A DNA stretch of 61,727 nucleotides from Aliivibrio sifiae (GTDB lineage Bacteria > Pseudomonadota > Gammaproteobacteria > Enterobacterales > Vibrionaceae), in contig NZ_MSCO01000001.1 in NCBI RefSeq assembly GCF_002954705.1, positions 824,808 to 886,534 on the forward strand, read 5' to 3'. Shown piece by piece: positions 35,431 to 49,048 of this stretch (the stretch's first letter is position 1; each line of letters starts with the position of its first letter). The notes below the pieces were generated by a model that saw nothing but the letters and a program-made list of their open reading frames with translations, had not been told where the DNA came from and did not search any database. Position numbers and translations under genes: made by a program.

Positions 35431-37152
35431 TTAAAAACGCTGCCATAATTGATGGTAAGCACCATTCAGAACAAGCAATTCTTCGTGCGTACCTTGCTCG
35501 ACAATCTCACCATGATCCATTAAACATATTTGGTCCATCGCTTCTAAATTTACTAGGCGATGAGTAATAAATACTACGGTTTTATGCTTAATGTGTTCAT
35601 TTAATACAGTCATGATGTGCTGTTCCGTTTTCTGATCCAACCCTTCGGTTGGTTCATCTAATAAAACAATAGGGGCATCATGTAGTAGAGCTCTAGCAAT
35701 ACCAATTCGACGACGTTCACCACCAGAAAGTTGACGACCACCATCTCCAAGCCACGCATTTAAGCCTTCATCAACAGCTAGGTCGTACAAGCCTACTTTC
35801 TCAAGTGTTTGAGCTAGTAGTTCATCGGTGGCGGAATCATTTGCGAGCCTTAAGTTATCTCGTAAAGAACCATTAAGAATATCAACTCTTTGGCTTACGA
35901 CTGACATAGCACTACGTAGACTTGATTCTTTCCATTTAGGTAATTGAACACCATCAATTGCAATAGAGCCTGATTTAGGGTCCCATTGACGAGTTAGCAA
36001 TTGTAATAAGGTGGATTTACCTGAACCAGTTTGACCTACTATCGCCATTTTTTGACCTGATAGTAAATCTAATGAGACATGTTTAATAACGTCTGTTTCT
36101 GCATCTAGGTATTGGTAGTTAACATCCGAAATCGTTAAATTACCTTTGACTGTCTGAGTTACCCCATTTTCATCAAATACAGTATCAGGAGTGGCTGTGA
36201 TTATTTCATTTAAGCGACGAGCAGAGCTTAGTGTTTGGCCTAAATATTGGAAAGCTCCTGCAATTGGCATTAATAACTCAAAGCTTGCCATTGTCGCAAA
36301 AGCAACCATAGCGACCATTGGATCAGGCGTCATACCAGCAATACCATCGGCAGAGATCCATAGCATTAGCAGTAATGTCCAACCGTTAGCTAGCAATAGT
36401 AAACCATTAGCTAAGCCCGTTAATGTCGCCATGTGGCGTTGATTGGAGAGCAGTGCAACTTGGGCATCAAGAATACGTTGTTGATATTGGTCTTCAGCAC
36501 CAAAGATACGTAACTCTGCATTACCTTGTAGCCAATCTAATGTTTTTATACGTAAAGTGGCTTTATTTTGAGTTAATTCGGCACCATTCTTTTTACCAAG
36601 TTTATAGAAAAGTGTAGGCCAAATTAATAATAGAGAAAATAAAATTGCCCCAAGTGTTAAGCCAATAGTGACGTCAAACCAAGCAAGAAAAGCGGTTAAT
36701 CCGACAATGCCCAATGTTCCAACGATAATTGGACTGATAAGGCGCAAATAGACGTGGTCCATTGCATCAACATCGGCAACAAGACGGTTTAGTAAATCTG
36801 CATCACGTAGTTTTGAAAATCGCCCCGGGATTAGCGGAATTAACTTTTTAAAGAAGAAAATACGCAACTCAGTGAGTAGCTTAAATGTCGCATTATGGCT
36901 AACAACACGCTCTCCCCATCGGCCAGCCGTTCGACCAATAGAAAAACCTCGTACTGCACCCGCAGGAAGCATGTAGTTAAAGGTTTCTCGAGCAATCGTT
37001 AACCCAGCAATGGCAGACGCTGAAATAAACCAACCAGAAATAGTCAGTAATCCAATAGAAGCAAACAAGGTAGCAAAGCTTAAGATCATGCCTAATGTTA
37101 AGCCAAACCAATGTTTCTTATATAATTTAATATAGGGTAATAAATCACGCAT
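35431..37152 (-). CDS. cydC: Glutathione/cysteine ABC exporter subunit CydC
   Basis: A 573-residue half-transporter with six TM helices (1-310) and a nucleotide-binding domain: Walker A GQTGSGKST, signature LSGGERRR, Walker B IVLLDEPTEGLD. With CydD it exports reductant (cysteine, glutathione) to the periplasm, needed for cytochrome bd and c-type haem assembly. It starts at ATG 37152 with AAGGTG upstream, overlapping the cydD stop by 8 bases. The length equals E. coli CydC. Confidence 0.94.
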   Translation of the reverse strand: MRDLLPYIKLYKKHWFGLTLGMILSFATLFASIGLLTISGWFISASAIAGLTIARETFNYMLPAGAVRGFSIGRTAGRWGERVVSHNATFKLLTELRIFFFKKLIPLIPGRFSKLRDADLLNRLVADVDAMDHVYLRLISPIIVGTLGIVGLTAFLAWFDVTIGLTLGAILFSLLLIWPTLFYKLGKKNGAELTQNKATLRIKTLDWLQGNAELRIFGAEDQYQQRILDAQVALLSNQRHMATLTGLANGLLLLANGWTLLLMLWISADGIAGMTPDPMVAMVAFATMASFELLMPIAGAFQYLGQTLSSARRLNEIITATPDTVFDENGVTQTVKGNLTISDVNYQYLDAETDVIKHVSLDLLSGQKMAIVGQTGSGKSTLLQLLTRQWDPKSGSIAIDGVQLPKWKESSLRSAMSVVSQRVDILNGSLRDNLRLANDSATDELLAQTLEKVGLYDLAVDEGLNAWLGDGGRQLSGGERRRIGIARALLHDAPIVLLDEPTEGLDQKTEQHIMTVLNEHIKHKTVVFITHRLVNLEAMDQICLMDHGEIVEQGTHEELLVLNGAYHQLWQRF

Positions 37153-38926
37153 CAAGATCACCTTGCTTTGGTTGTTTTGCAGTTAGCATGGTTGCAAATA
37201 AGCCAGAGCCTTTAATTTCTTCAAATGAACCGGACTGAACGACTTGGCCTTTATCCATGACAAGAATCGTATCCATCGTATGAAGTTGATCTAAACGATG
37301 GCTGATCATTAATGTCGTTAGGCCTTGAGTTGCTTCATTAAGGCTTTTCATTACTAGGCGTTCACTTTTGGCGTCAAGACTTGCTGTTGGCTCATCTAAT
37401 ATCCATAAGCGGCCTTGCTGTAATAGGGCTCTTGCTAATGCTAGTCGTTGTGCTTGGCCAACTGATAATCCACCAGAACGATCAGATACTTGGTGTTGAT
37501 AGCCAAGATCATCAATAAATTCATTAGCAAACGCTTGTTGGCTAACTAAATTTAACTGTTCTTTAGAAATATCTTGTTTACCAAGAGTGATGTTTTCTTC
37601 AATGGTTCCATGAACCAATGTTGGGTTTTGTCCAACCCAATTGATGTCTTGGTACCAAAGCTTTTTATCTAATTCAGAGAGTTCAGAACCATTGATTTTA
37701 ATACTCCCTTGATAAGGTAGAAACCCAAGAATCGCATTAATTAAGCTTGTTTTACCAGCCCCGCTAGGTCCAACTAATGCGGTTTGAGATCCTTCGTGAA
37801 GATGAAAGCTAATTGGGCCAAGTAATGTTTTTCCATCATGACTTGTTACGATGAGGTCTGTAACTTCAATATCAAGTGTGGTGGATTGGGATACTTTTTG
37901 GTTTTTAGCTTCATCACTGTTTTGAATGTTGCTATCAATAGCTAAGAACTCAACAATAGATTCAGCAGCACCAACGGCTTGAGCTTTTGCGTGATAAAAA
38001 GTGCCTAAGTCACGTAATGGTTGATAAAACTCTGGTGCTAAAATGAGGATAAATAATCCTGTAAATAGCGTAACGGTGGTTCCGTAATGACCAAAATCAA
38101 GTTCACCGATAAAAGTAAAACCAAAATACACAGCCACAATAGCAATTGAGATAGAAGTGAAAAACTCTAATACCGCTGAGGATAAGAAAGCTAATCGTAA
38201 TACTTCCATTGTTCGTTTACGGAAAATTTCAGAGGCACCGTGAAGGTGTTCCGTTTCTTGCGCCGTTTTATTAAATAAACGAATGGTTGTCATTGATTGT
38301 AAACGGTCGTAGAAGTGGCCAGATAAACGTTGTAATGCTTTAAAATTACGACGGTTAGCATCAGCAGCTCCCATCCCTACGAGTGCCATGAATAATGGAA
38401 CCAATGGTGCGGTAAGTAAAAAGACTAGGCCTGCAGCCCAGTTTTGAGGGAAAACGACAATAAGGATGACAAATGGAATTAACACGGATAACGACATTTG
38501 AGGCAGATAGCGAGAAAAGAAATCTTGCATATCTTCGACTTGCTCTAATAATAAGGTTGCCCAAGTACCAGCAGGCTTGCCTTTAATGTATGCGGGGCCT
38601 AATTCTTGGAGTTTATTTAATATTAATTGGCGGATATGAATACGAATATGTTCGCCGCAACGATAACCTGCAATCTCACGTCCCCAACTGCAAGCCGCTC
38701 GGATCCCGACAATGACAAGAATGGCTACGAAATGTGAGAGAAGGTCGTATTTATCAACTTGCTCAATAATTAATTGATGCAAGATATCAGCAAGCAATGC
38801 AGCTTGTATAATAAGGAAAATACTAGAAAGGAAGCCAAGCCCGATAGAGAGGGTTAGCCATTTTTTTGCAAGCTTACTTTGGCCCTTGAGCCATTGTCCT
38901 AACTCGCGCTGTTGATTTTTATCCAT
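37145..38926 (-). CDS. cydD: Glutathione/cysteine ABC exporter subunit CydD
   Basis: A 593-residue half-transporter. The TM domain occupies 1-325 and the NBD has Walker A GPSGAGKTS, signature LSVGQAQR, and Walker B WILDEPTASLD. It forms the heterodimer with CydC and is first in the two-gene operon. The ATG at 38926 lies 12 residues before the family start motif. The cydAB oxidase genes are not in the window. Confidence 0.94.
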   Translation of the reverse strand: MDKNQQRELGQWLKGQSKLAKKWLTLSIGLGFLSSIFLIIQAALLADILHQLIIEQVDKYDLLSHFVAILVIVGIRAACSWGREIAGYRCGEHIRIHIRQLILNKLQELGPAYIKGKPAGTWATLLLEQVEDMQDFFSRYLPQMSLSVLIPFVILIVVFPQNWAAGLVFLLTAPLVPLFMALVGMGAADANRRNFKALQRLSGHFYDRLQSMTTIRLFNKTAQETEHLHGASEIFRKRTMEVLRLAFLSSAVLEFFTSISIAIVAVYFGFTFIGELDFGHYGTTVTLFTGLFILILAPEFYQPLRDLGTFYHAKAQAVGAAESIVEFLAIDSNIQNSDEAKNQKVSQSTTLDIEVTDLIVTSHDGKTLLGPISFHLHEGSQTALVGPSGAGKTSLINAILGFLPYQGSIKINGSELSELDKKLWYQDINWVGQNPTLVHGTIEENITLGKQDISKEQLNLVSQQAFANEFIDDLGYQHQVSDRSGGLSVGQAQRLALARALLQQGRLWILDEPTASLDAKSERLVMKSLNEATQGLTTLMISHRLDQLHTMDTILVMDKGQVVQSGSFEEIKGSGLFATMLTAKQPKQGDLDA

Positions 38927-39032
38927 AATATGAAGGCTTACGTTTTGTATTATTTTACATACGTACAGTATCTATTTTAATAATTAGAATATAAGAAACC
39001 ATATGTACATCAGTAAAATAAGATGAGCAAAA

Positions 39033-39060
39033 GAAACCCGAAGTATTCGCTTCGGGTTTA
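39033..39060 (-). terminator. trxB terminator
   Basis: AAACCCGAAG, loop, CTTCGGGTTT, with TTTCTTTT on the minus strand. Confidence 0.8.
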
Positions 39061-39078
39061 ACGTTAACGGTAGATAGT

Positions 39079-40056
<978 letters not shown>

Positions 40057-40148
40057 CTAAAATCAAAAAAAAGAAAGTAGGGTGAGAACAAGAAGCGTTC
40101 ATCATCCTCAGTGTGGGATGATTGTAGGGAATTTATTAACGTAAAGAA

Positions 40149-40170
40149 AGGGCACCGCGATGGGGGCCCT
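40149..40170 (-). terminator. Candidate ald terminator
   Basis: On the minus strand AGGGC and GCCCT pair around a GC-rich loop with two inner C-G pairs, then TTCTTT. The stem is short. Confidence 0.45.
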
Positions 40171-40198
40171 AAAATGATTTTGTTATAGGATATGTATT

Positions 40199-41317
40199 TT
40201 AAGCAGTTAGTGCGGTTTCTGGAGTGACATATTCTAAATCAAAACTCTCAGCGACTTCTTTGCAAGTTACTTTTCCGTGAATCACATTTAAGCCATCAAG
40301 GAAACCTTTGTCTTCAAGAAGAGCAACTTTGTAACCTTTGTCTGCTAATTTAATAATATACGGAAGTGTCGCATTATTGAGAGCAAATGTTGAGGTGCGA
40401 GCAACTGCGCCTGGCATATTTGCTACGCAGTAATGAACAACGTCATCAACAATATAAGTAGGATCTGCATGTGTTGTTGCATGAGAGGTCTCAAAACAAC
40501 CACCTTGGTCGATGGCAACATCAACAACAGCAGCACCTGGTTTCATGCGTTTAATGTGGTTAGCGGTAACCAGTTTAGGAGCTGCAGCTCCCGGGATAAG
40601 AACAGCACCAATAACAAGGTCAGCTTCTAATACATGTTTCTCTATTGCGTCTACCGTTGAATAAACGACTTTTGCGCGACCTTGGAATTCTTCATCAAGT
40701 GCGCGTAGTGTATCGATGTTACGGTCTAAAATCGTTACATCAGCACGCATGCCTACTGCCATACGTGCAGCATTAGCACCCACAACACCACCACCGACAA
40801 CCACCACTTTTGCTGGTTCAACACCGGGTACACCACCAAGAAGTAAGCCTCGGCCACCGTTTGATTTTTCAAGAGTTTGAGCGCCTGCTTGAATAGACAT
40901 ACGGCCTGCAACTTCAGACATTGGTGCTAATAGTGGCAGACGACCCATATAATCTGTTACAGTCTCATATGCGATGCAGACTGCTTTACTCTTGATTAGG
41001 TCTTCTGTTTGTGGAAAATCTGGTGCAAGATGTAAATACGTGAATAAAATTTGCCCTTCGCGGAGCATTGCACGCTCAACTGCTTGCGGTTCTTTAACTT
41101 TGACTATCATATCAGCTTGAGAAAAAACGTCTTCAGCTGTAGGAAGAATGGATGCGCCTACCGCGATATAATCATCGTCGGTAAAACCAATGCCTAAACC
41201 CGCTTTTGTTTCGACAAAAACGTTATGGCCATGAGATATTAATTCTCGAACACTTGCTGGGATCATACCAACGCGGTATTCGTGATTTTTTATTTCTTTA
41301 GGTACTCCAATGATCAT
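40199..41317 (-). CDS. ald: Alanine dehydrogenase
   Basis: A 372-residue NAD-dependent enzyme interconverting L-alanine and pyruvate plus ammonia. The N-terminal signature is '[29 protein letters not shown]', with 'YLHLAP', the Rossmann loop '[20 protein letters not shown]', and C-terminal '[20 protein letters not shown]'. It is divergent from lrp with a 156-bp AT-rich gap; Lrp control of ald is common and likely. No cytochrome or transport gene is linked. Confidence 0.96.
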   Translation of the reverse strand: MIIGVPKEIKNHEYRVGMIPASVRELISHGHNVFVETKAGLGIGFTDDDYIAVGASILPTAEDVFSQADMIVKVKEPQAVERAMLREGQILFTYLHLAPDFPQTEDLIKSKAVCIAYETVTDYMGRLPLLAPMSEVAGRMSIQAGAQTLEKSNGGRGLLLGGVPGVEPAKVVVVGGGVVGANAARMAVGMRADVTILDRNIDTLRALDEEFQGRAKVVYSTVDAIEKHVLEADLVIGAVLIPGAAAPKLVTANHIKRMKPGAAVVDVAIDQGGCFETSHATTHADPTYIVDDVVHYCVANMPGAVARTSTFALNNATLPYIIKLADKGYKVALLEDKGFLDGLNVIHGKVTCKEVAESFDLEYVTPETALTA

Positions 41318-41473
41318 CCTGATTTCCTTGTATGTTATAGTTATTTTGACTGCTTGTAGGGTTTTTGTTTCGAGTTTTTATCTAGTATAGATTGTAATTG
41401 GCAAAATTTGATGCTAAATATTAAAAAGTTGTAGTATATTTTTTTGCAAGGAAGTAATAAGGTGGAATAAAAA

Positions 41474-41965
41474 ATGGTAGATAATAAGAAACCATCCAAG
41501 GAACTGGATCGTATCGATCGCAATATTTTGAATGAGCTCCAAAAAGACGGACGAATTTCGAATGTTGAATTATCTAAAAGAGTCGGTTTGTCGCCAACTC
41601 CATGTTTAGAACGTGTTCGTCGTTTAGAACGTCAAGGGTACATCAATGGTTATACAGCCTTGTTGAACCCGCAATATCTTGATGCATCACTCCTCGTTTT
41701 CGTTGAGATCACTCTTAATCGTGGTGCTCCAGATGTATTTGAGCAATTTAATACGGCGGTACAACTATTAGATGATATTCAAGAGTGTCACCTTGTTTCA
41801 GGTGATTTTGATTATCTTTTAAAGACTCGTGTATCAGATATGAGTGCTTATCGTCGATTGCTTGGTGATACACTATTACGTCTTCCTGGGGTAAACGACA
41901 CTCGTACGTATGTCGTTATGGAAGAAGTAAAGCAAACCAATCATTTAGTGATTAAAACTCGCTAA
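41474..41965 (+). CDS. lrp: Leucine-responsive regulatory protein
   Basis: A 163-residue Lrp/AsnC regulator, nearly the same as E. coli Lrp (164). The N-terminal HTH is 'LDRIDRNILNELQKDGRISNVELSKRVGLSPTPCLERVRRLERQGYI'. The C-terminal RAM domain has 'LVSGDFDYLLKTRVSDMSAYRRLLGD'. It is a global regulator of amino-acid metabolism. The gene runs divergent from ald and just before ftsK, a conserved order. Confidence 0.96.
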   Translation: MVDNKKPSKELDRIDRNILNELQKDGRISNVELSKRVGLSPTPCLERVRRLERQGYINGYTALLNPQYLDASLLVFVEITLNRGAPDVFEQFNTAVQLLDDIQECHLVSGDFDYLLKTRVSDMSAYRRLLGDTLLRLPGVNDTRTYVVMEEVKQTNHLVIKTR

Positions 41966-42073
41966 TTGAATCAAGGTTGTAAATTTAGAGAATTTTCTTT
42001 TTTTAATTTACAAAATCTTGAAGTGCTTAAAGGCTATTAGGTATATTCTATCTATTACGCCTTTAAGTAATGA

Positions 42074-42106
42074 CGAGCGGCGTTATGCCGCTCGACTTGT
42101 TTTTAA
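42074..42106 (+). terminator. lrp terminator candidate
   Basis: CGAGCGGC, GTTAT, GCCGCTCG is a perfect 8-bp stem, followed after four bases by a T-rich tail (GTTTTTAATTT). Confidence 0.65.
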
Positions 42107-42192
42107 TTTCTACAGATTTAGTGATCCTTACTTTTTTCTCTTCGAATGCATTTATCATTAAAGAGGGATGACTAAATCTAAGCACAGTAACA

Positions 42193-45100
42193 TTGGATAG
42201 TATTTTGTTTACAAAGATTAAAGAAAAAATCGCTGAAAGAAAGATGCAGCTAACAACGTTAAAAGTAGAGTCGGTTGCCGAACCTGAAAAAGCAAGACTT
42301 AATGGTAATCAACGTTTACAAGAGGCGCTGTTTATTGTTGGCTTACTTACTACTATTTTTATTACCATTTCCTTATTTAGTTTTGACCCTGCAGACCCAT
42401 CTTGGACACAAACTGCGTGGGCCGGAACGGTGCAGAATGCAGGTGGTTCTTTTGGGGCATGGATAGCTGACACTCTTTTCTTTTCTTTTGGCTCTCTAGC
42501 TTACTTATTGCCTATTATTCTTTTAGGCAGTACATGGATTACTTTTCGTAAAAAAGACGAAGACCAAGAGACTGAACTCGATTTGATGATGATTGGAACA
42601 CGTATTCTTGGTTTGTTGATCTTATTCCTAACCAGTTGTGCACTTGCTGATATCAACTTTGATGATCTTTGGTACTTCTCTTCTGGTGGAGTTGTGGGTG
42701 ATGTACTTACTAGTATTACCACGCCTGTTCTTAATTTATTAGGCTCGACTCTTATCTTCATGTTTTTATGGGGAGCAGGATTAACACTATTTACCGGGGT
42801 TTCTTGGCTAACGATTGTTGATAATTTAGGTGGGTTTGTTTTAGAAATAACTAGGAAATGTGTTAATAAATTAAGAAAAACTGAAGATGAAACCTATCAA
42901 GTTGAAGATGAGGTAGAGCATAAGAAAGCACCTACTAATGCTGCTTCGGCTTTTGAAACTGCGGAAAATGAGCAGTCAGAGATTAATGCTGATCCATTTG
43001 AAACACCAAAGATTTCTTCTCGTGAGTTATCAATGTTTGCCAATACACCAGATGCAGAACAAGATAACTATACACGTTCGTTTGAAACGAATGACCATTA
43101 TACAGATGATCCTCTATTTTCAGCGCCTAGTACGAATATGGATTTTGTACAAACGCAAGAACCAGAATTTAATGATACGCCTTTGGCAGTAGAAGAGTCG
43201 CCATCGATAGAAAACCCTCAAGAGTTAAGCAGTCAACCAACGGCTTCAATTGTCTTAAAAGAAATTGCAGAACCGGAACAGCTAGAAGATGGCATTGACT
43301 TGGCAATGCGAAGTAATGCGACAATTGCAGAACTTGATACTGAAGCTTTAGATCAAGACCCTTTATTAAGTCAGGTTGATGCAGAGCACGCTTTTGTACA
43401 TACATCGACTGTAGCGGCAGTAAGCTCAAGTGCAATGGCTGTGGGCGCTGAAGACATCAGTGTTATTGATATGCCTGAGCTTGTTGACTCTTCTGAGGAT
43501 ACATTAGCGGCAGAGAACCTTGAATCATTAAGCTCGCAATACAATGAACAACAGAGTAATCAATATGAAGAGCAACGTTCTGATGTTGTGATTGAACCGT
43601 TTGTTGAAGAAACTACGGTAACAATGCCTTCAATTGGCGATGAAGAGAAAACCTATTTATCTCCTGAACTGGAGTCACTGGTTAACAGTTCAGAGCAAGA
43701 AACGATTAGTCCTGTAGAAGAAGTACCGGTATCGACGTTTAATGCCATCGAGGAAGAGGTTGAACTTGAAAATGTTGATGAATTGCATATTAGTGCGGTT
43801 GACTCTTCTTTTGATGAAGAAGAAACTCAAGAAATAAAAGAAATCCCTGTCGTCAATGATGTTGTGATTGAAGAGGTTCTTGTTGAAGATGAGCCTACGC
43901 ATTCAGATGCGGATATTGCTGCGTTCCAAGCTTTAGTCGTCAAAGAAAAGGCAACGCAAGCGGCACTGCAGAATCCGTTCTTAGTTAACTCTGAGCCTAA
44001 TCTACCAAAACCAACTGCGCCGATGCCAACGTTAGATTTGTTATTTGCTCCAGATAGCCGTGCAGAAATGGAATCTCGAGAATCATTAGAGCATACCGCT
44101 CGTTTAGTTGAAGCAAAACTGGCTGATTACAAAATTAAAGCGCGAGTGGTGGATATTTTCCCTGGCCCTGTGATTACTCGTTTTGAATTAGATTTAGCAC
44201 CTGGTGTTAAGGTAAGCCGTATCTCAGGCCTTGCAACCGATTTAGCGCGTTCTTTATCTGCGATGGCGGTACGTGTTGTTGAAGTGATTCCGGGTAAGCC
44301 TTATGTAGGCCTAGAGTTACCTAACTTTAATCGTCAAACGGTATTTTTCTCTGATGTGGTTGGCAGTGATACATTTAAAAATGCAAAATCGCCAACAACC
44401 GTCGTTATGGGGCTTGATATTGCCGGTGAAGCGGTTATTGCTGATTTAGCTAAAATGCCTCACGTACTGGTTGCTGGTACTACCGGCTCTGGTAAGTCGG
44501 TTGGTGTAAACGTCATGATTTTGAGTGTGTTGTATAAAGCAACCCCAGAAGATGTACGTTTTATCATGATCGATCCAAAAATGTTGGAACTTTCTATCTA
44601 TGAAGGAATCCCACATCTATTGACTGAAGTTGTCACTGACATGAAAGACGCGGGTAATGCATTGCGTTGGTGTGTTGGTGAAATGGAACGTCGTTATAAA
44701 TTAATGTCAGCGTTAGGGGTTCGTAACCTACAAGGCTTTAATGATAAATTGAAAATGGCAGCAGCAGCAGGGCACCCAATCCATGATCCATTATGGAAAC
44801 CGGGTGACAGCATGGATGAGATGCCACCATTGTTAGAAAAACTGCCATCTATCATTGTTATCGTCGATGAATTTGCTGATTTGATGATGGTTGTTGGTAA
44901 GAAAGTAGAAGAACTGATTGCTCGTTTGGCTCAAAAAGCTCGTGCGGCAGGTATTCACTTAATATTAGCAACACAGCGTCCATCGGTGGATGTTATTACG
45001 GGTTTGATTAAAGCGAACATTCCAACACGTGTCGCGTTTACGGTATCAACGAAAACTGACTCAAGAACCATTCTTGACCAAGGTGGTGCGGAATCACTAC

Positions 45101-45513
45101 TCGGTATGGGTGATATGTTGTATTTAGCACCAGGATCTAACCATACCGTTCGTGTTCACGGTGCTTTTGCATCTGATGATGATGTACATGCAGTGGTTAA
45201 TGATTGGAAAGCGCGTGGTCGTCCAAATTACATTGAAGCGATTACTAAGAGTGAGCAAGGCGCTGAATCTTTGCTTCCAGGTGAAAAATCAGACAGTGAA
45301 GAAGAGCTTGATCAACTGTTTGATCAAGTGGTTGAGTTTGTAACGACCTCTAGAAGAGGTTCTGTTTCAGGTGTTCAACGACAATTTAGAATTGGTTATA
45401 ACCGTGCAGCTCGAATTGTTGAGCAGCTAGAAGCTCACGGTATTGTTAGTACTCCGGGCCATAATGGTAACCGTGAAGTAATTGCCCCGCCTCCAGTAGG
45501 CAGTGGCGATTAA
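42193..45513 (+). CDS. ftsK: DNA translocase FtsK
   Basis: A 1106-residue division protein. The four-TM N-terminal domain (about 45-225; '[13 protein letters not shown]', '[11 protein letters not shown]'-like) recruits it to the septum. A long acidic linker (about 235-640) precedes the RecA-type motor, with Walker [11 protein letters not shown] (762-771, Lys768) and Walker B '[11 protein letters not shown]'. The C-terminal gamma winged helix '[28 protein letters not shown]' reads KOPS. It pumps DNA to dif and activates XerCD. The start is uncertain: TTG 42193, TTG 42205 (GGA 7 nt upstream) or ATG 42244 are possible and none has a strong SD. Confidence 0.94.
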   Translation: MDSILFTKIKEKIAERKMQLTTLKVESVAEPEKARLNGNQRLQEALFIVGLLTTIFITISLFSFDPADPSWTQTAWAGTVQNAGGSFGAWIADTLFFSFGSLAYLLPIILLGSTWITFRKKDEDQETELDLMMIGTRILGLLILFLTSCALADINFDDLWYFSSGGVVGDVLTSITTPVLNLLGSTLIFMFLWGAGLTLFTGVSWLTIVDNLGGFVLEITRKCVNKLRKTEDETYQVEDEVEHKKAPTNAASAFETAENEQSEINADPFETPKISSRELSMFANTPDAEQDNYTRSFETNDHYTDDPLFSAPSTNMDFVQTQEPEFNDTPLAVEESPSIENPQELSSQPTASIVLKEIAEPEQLEDGIDLAMRSNATIAELDTEALDQDPLLSQVDAEHAFVHTSTVAAVSSSAMAVGAEDISVIDMPELVDSSEDTLAAENLESLSSQYNEQQSNQYEEQRSDVVIEPFVEETTVTMPSIGDEEKTYLSPELESLVNSSEQETISPVEEVPVSTFNAIEEEVELENVDELHISAVDSSFDEEETQEIKEIPVVNDVVIEEVLVEDEPTHSDADIAAFQALVVKEKATQAALQNPFLVNSEPNLPKPTAPMPTLDLLFAPDSRAEMESRESLEHTARLVEAKLADYKIKARVVDIFPGPVITRFELDLAPGVKVSRISGLATDLARSLSAMAVRVVEVIPGKPYVGLELPNFNRQTVFFSDVVGSDTFKNAKSPTTVVMGLDIAGEAVIADLAKMPHVLVAGTTGSGKSVGVNVMILSVLYKATPEDVRFIMIDPKMLELSIYEGIPHLLTEVVTDMKDAGNALRWCVGEMERRYKLMSALGVRNLQGFNDKLKMAAAAGHPIHDPLWKPGDSMDEMPPLLEKLPSIIVIVDEFADLMMVVGKKVEELIARLAQKARAAGIHLILATQRPSVDVITGLIKANIPTRVAFTVSTKTDSRTILDQGGAESLLGMGDMLYLAPGSNHTVRVHGAFASDDDVHAVVNDWKARGRPNYIEAITKSEQGAESLLPGEKSDSEEELDQLFDQVVEFVTTSRRGSVSGVQRQFRIGYNRAARIVEQLEAHGIVSTPGHNGNREVIAPPPVGSGD

Positions 45514-45543
45514 TCCTCTCTTTTAGATAAGCGATAATTAATA

Positions 45544-46155
45544 ATGAAAAAGTTTTTGATTTCTTTGTGTTTATTAAGTTCAGGTATGTTTAGTGCGACA
45601 GTGTTCGCTTCACCTCAAAGTGAATTAACAGGGCGTTTAAATCAGAATGCAGGCTTTGAAGCTGATTTTACTCAGAAAGTAGTGAGCCCAGAGGGTGATG
45701 TATTAATGCAAGGTGAGGGAGATGTAAAAATATTACGTCCTAATTTATTTCGCTGGCATACACAAACACCTGATAAAAATCTGTTAGTTACTGATGGTGA
45801 AACATTGTGGTATTACAACCCATTTGTCGAACAAGTGACACTGATGGGGCTAGACAAAGCAACGACACAAACGCCATTTGTTTTGTTAACTCGTAATAAA
45901 GCGTCTGACTGGGATAACTATTCAGTTACTCAAAATGGTGATGCATTTACGGTTTCACCTAAAGCTGACTCTGCAATTAAAAGCGAATTCATTGTACGTA
46001 TTCAAGCATCAGGTGAAGTGACAGGTTTCTCTGTCGTTGAGCAAGATGGACAACGCAGTGATTTTAGCTTCTCAAAATTTGAAGCAAAAAAACCAGCACA
46101 GGATAATTTTAGCTTTACGGTCCCTGCGGGTGTTGATATTGACGATCAACGTTAA
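45544..46155 (+). CDS. lolA: Outer-membrane lipoprotein carrier LolA
   Basis: A 203-residue periplasmic chaperone. The signal peptide is MKKFLISLCLLSSGMFSATVFA, cut before SPQSEL. The mature part has 'GFEADFTQKVVSPEGDVLMQGEGDVKILRPNLFRWHTQTP' and 'LWYYNPFVEQVT', typical of the half-barrel that carries lipoproteins from LolCDE to LolB. It lies 30 bp after ftsK, in the usual ftsK-lolA-rarA order. Confidence 0.96.
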   Translation: MKKFLISLCLLSSGMFSATVFASPQSELTGRLNQNAGFEADFTQKVVSPEGDVLMQGEGDVKILRPNLFRWHTQTPDKNLLVTDGETLWYYNPFVEQVTLMGLDKATTQTPFVLLTRNKASDWDNYSVTQNGDAFTVSPKADSAIKSEFIVRIQASGEVTGFSVVEQDGQRSDFSFSKFEAKKPAQDNFSFTVPAGVDIDDQR

Positions 46156-46184
46156 TAGATGCCTAAGCAACTAAAAGGATAAAC

Positions 46185-47531
46185 GTGAGTAATTTTAGTT
46201 TAGATTTTTCAGCAGGGGACGATTTTCGTCCCCTTGCTGCTAGAATGCGCCCTCAAAATATTGAGCAATATATTGGTCAACAACATCTATTAGGTGTTGG
46301 TAAGCCGTTGCGCCGTGCACTTGAGGCGGGTCAAATCCATTCTATGATTTTATGGGGCCCTCCTGGCACTGGTAAAACAACATTGGCTGAAGTTGCAGCG
46401 AATTATACTAATGCAGAAGTGGAGCGAGTATCGGCTGTCACTTCTGGTGTGAAAGACATTCGTGCTGCAATAGAAAAAGCGAAAGAGAATCAAACTACAG
46501 GCCGAAGAACCATCATGTTTGTGGATGAGGTCCATCGTTTTAATAAAAGTCAGCAAGATGCTTTTTTACCACATATCGAAGATGGCACGATCACCTTTAT
46601 TGGTGCAACGACTGAGAATCCTTCTTTTGAACTTAATAACGCCTTGCTATCGCGTGCACGAGTATACAAATTAAAGTCATTAGAAAAGCAAGATATCGTT
46701 CAGGTTATTGATCAGGCGCTTTTAGATAAAGATCGTGGCTTAAACGATGATAATTTTGTACTTCCTGATGATGTGAAATTACAGCTAGCAGATTTAGTCT
46801 CGGGTGATGCTCGTATGTCACTCAATTATCTTGAGCTTCTGCATGACATGGCAGAAGAAGATCATGATGGTAAGAAAGTGGTGGATTTGCCTTTATTAGC
46901 GGAAGTAGCAGGTGAAAAACTGGCGCGCTTCGATAATAAAGGGGATATGTGGTACGACTTAATCTCAGCGGTTCATAAATCAATTCGTGGTTCTAATCCT
47001 GATGCGGCTTTGTATTGGACTGCGCGTATTATTGCCGCTGGTGGTGACCCTTTGTATGTTGCTCGTCGTTTATTGGCTATTGCTTCTGAAGATATTGGTA
47101 ATGCTGATCCAAGAGCAATGGAAATAGCGATGAATGCGTGGGATTGCTTTACTCGCATTGGTCCTGCTGAAGGCGAAAGAGCGATTGCTCAAGCGGTGGT
47201 TTATTTGGCATGTGCTCCTAAAAGTAATGCTGTTTATACCGCGTGGAAACAAGCACAAATGGACGCGATTAACTCACCAGATTACGACGTACCAAACCAT
47301 TTACGTAATGCGCCTACGTCATTAATGAAAGATATGGGGTATGGTGCAGACTATCGTTATGCTCATGATGAGCCAAATGCGTATGCATCTGGTGAGAATT
47401 ATTTTCCACCAGAAATGCAGGATCGTAAGTACTACTTTCCAACAAAACGTGGCTTAGAAACCAAAATTAGCGAAAAGCTAGAATATTTAGCCCAATTAGA
47501 TCAAAACAGCACCTTAAAACGCTACCAATAA
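46185..47531 (+). CDS. rarA: Replication-associated recombination protein RarA (MgsA)
   Basis: A 448-residue AAA+ ATPase acting at stalled replication forks with SSB. Walker A is GPPGTGKTT (58-66), Walker B '[25 protein letters not shown]', and sensor 1 '[23 protein letters not shown]'; the clamp-loader-like tetramerisation domain is C-terminal. It begins with GTG at 46185 behind AAGGAT and is co-directional with lolA (29-bp gap). Confidence 0.95.
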   Translation: MSNFSLDFSAGDDFRPLAARMRPQNIEQYIGQQHLLGVGKPLRRALEAGQIHSMILWGPPGTGKTTLAEVAANYTNAEVERVSAVTSGVKDIRAAIEKAKENQTTGRRTIMFVDEVHRFNKSQQDAFLPHIEDGTITFIGATTENPSFELNNALLSRARVYKLKSLEKQDIVQVIDQALLDKDRGLNDDNFVLPDDVKLQLADLVSGDARMSLNYLELLHDMAEEDHDGKKVVDLPLLAEVAGEKLARFDNKGDMWYDLISAVHKSIRGSNPDAALYWTARIIAAGGDPLYVARRLLAIASEDIGNADPRAMEIAMNAWDCFTRIGPAEGERAIAQAVVYLACAPKSNAVYTAWKQAQMDAINSPDYDVPNHLRNAPTSLMKDMGYGADYRYAHDEPNAYASGENYFPPEMQDRKYYFPTKRGLETKISEKLEYLAQLDQNSTLKRYQ

Positions 47532-47637
47532 AAGGCCATTTTCGGTATCTTATTCGAATCGCAATTTGGAACTGAAAATTGCATAAAATTTTATTACTCA
47601 GTGTGTTCTGTATTATTTGAATACACAATGACCATAA

Positions 47638-48960
<1,323 letters not shown>

Positions 48961-48984
48961 TCTGTTTTTAAATAGATAGAAATT

Positions 48985-49025
48985 AAAAGCCCCTTTATTG
49001 GTTATCCAGTAAAGGGGCTTTTTTG
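48985..49025. terminator. Bidirectional terminator serS / trxC
   Basis: AAAAGCCCCTTTA pairs with TAAAGGGGCTTTT, flanked by A and T tracts on both sides. Confidence 0.9.
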
Positions 49026-49048
49026 ATCTTAGTATTTATATAGCTGTA

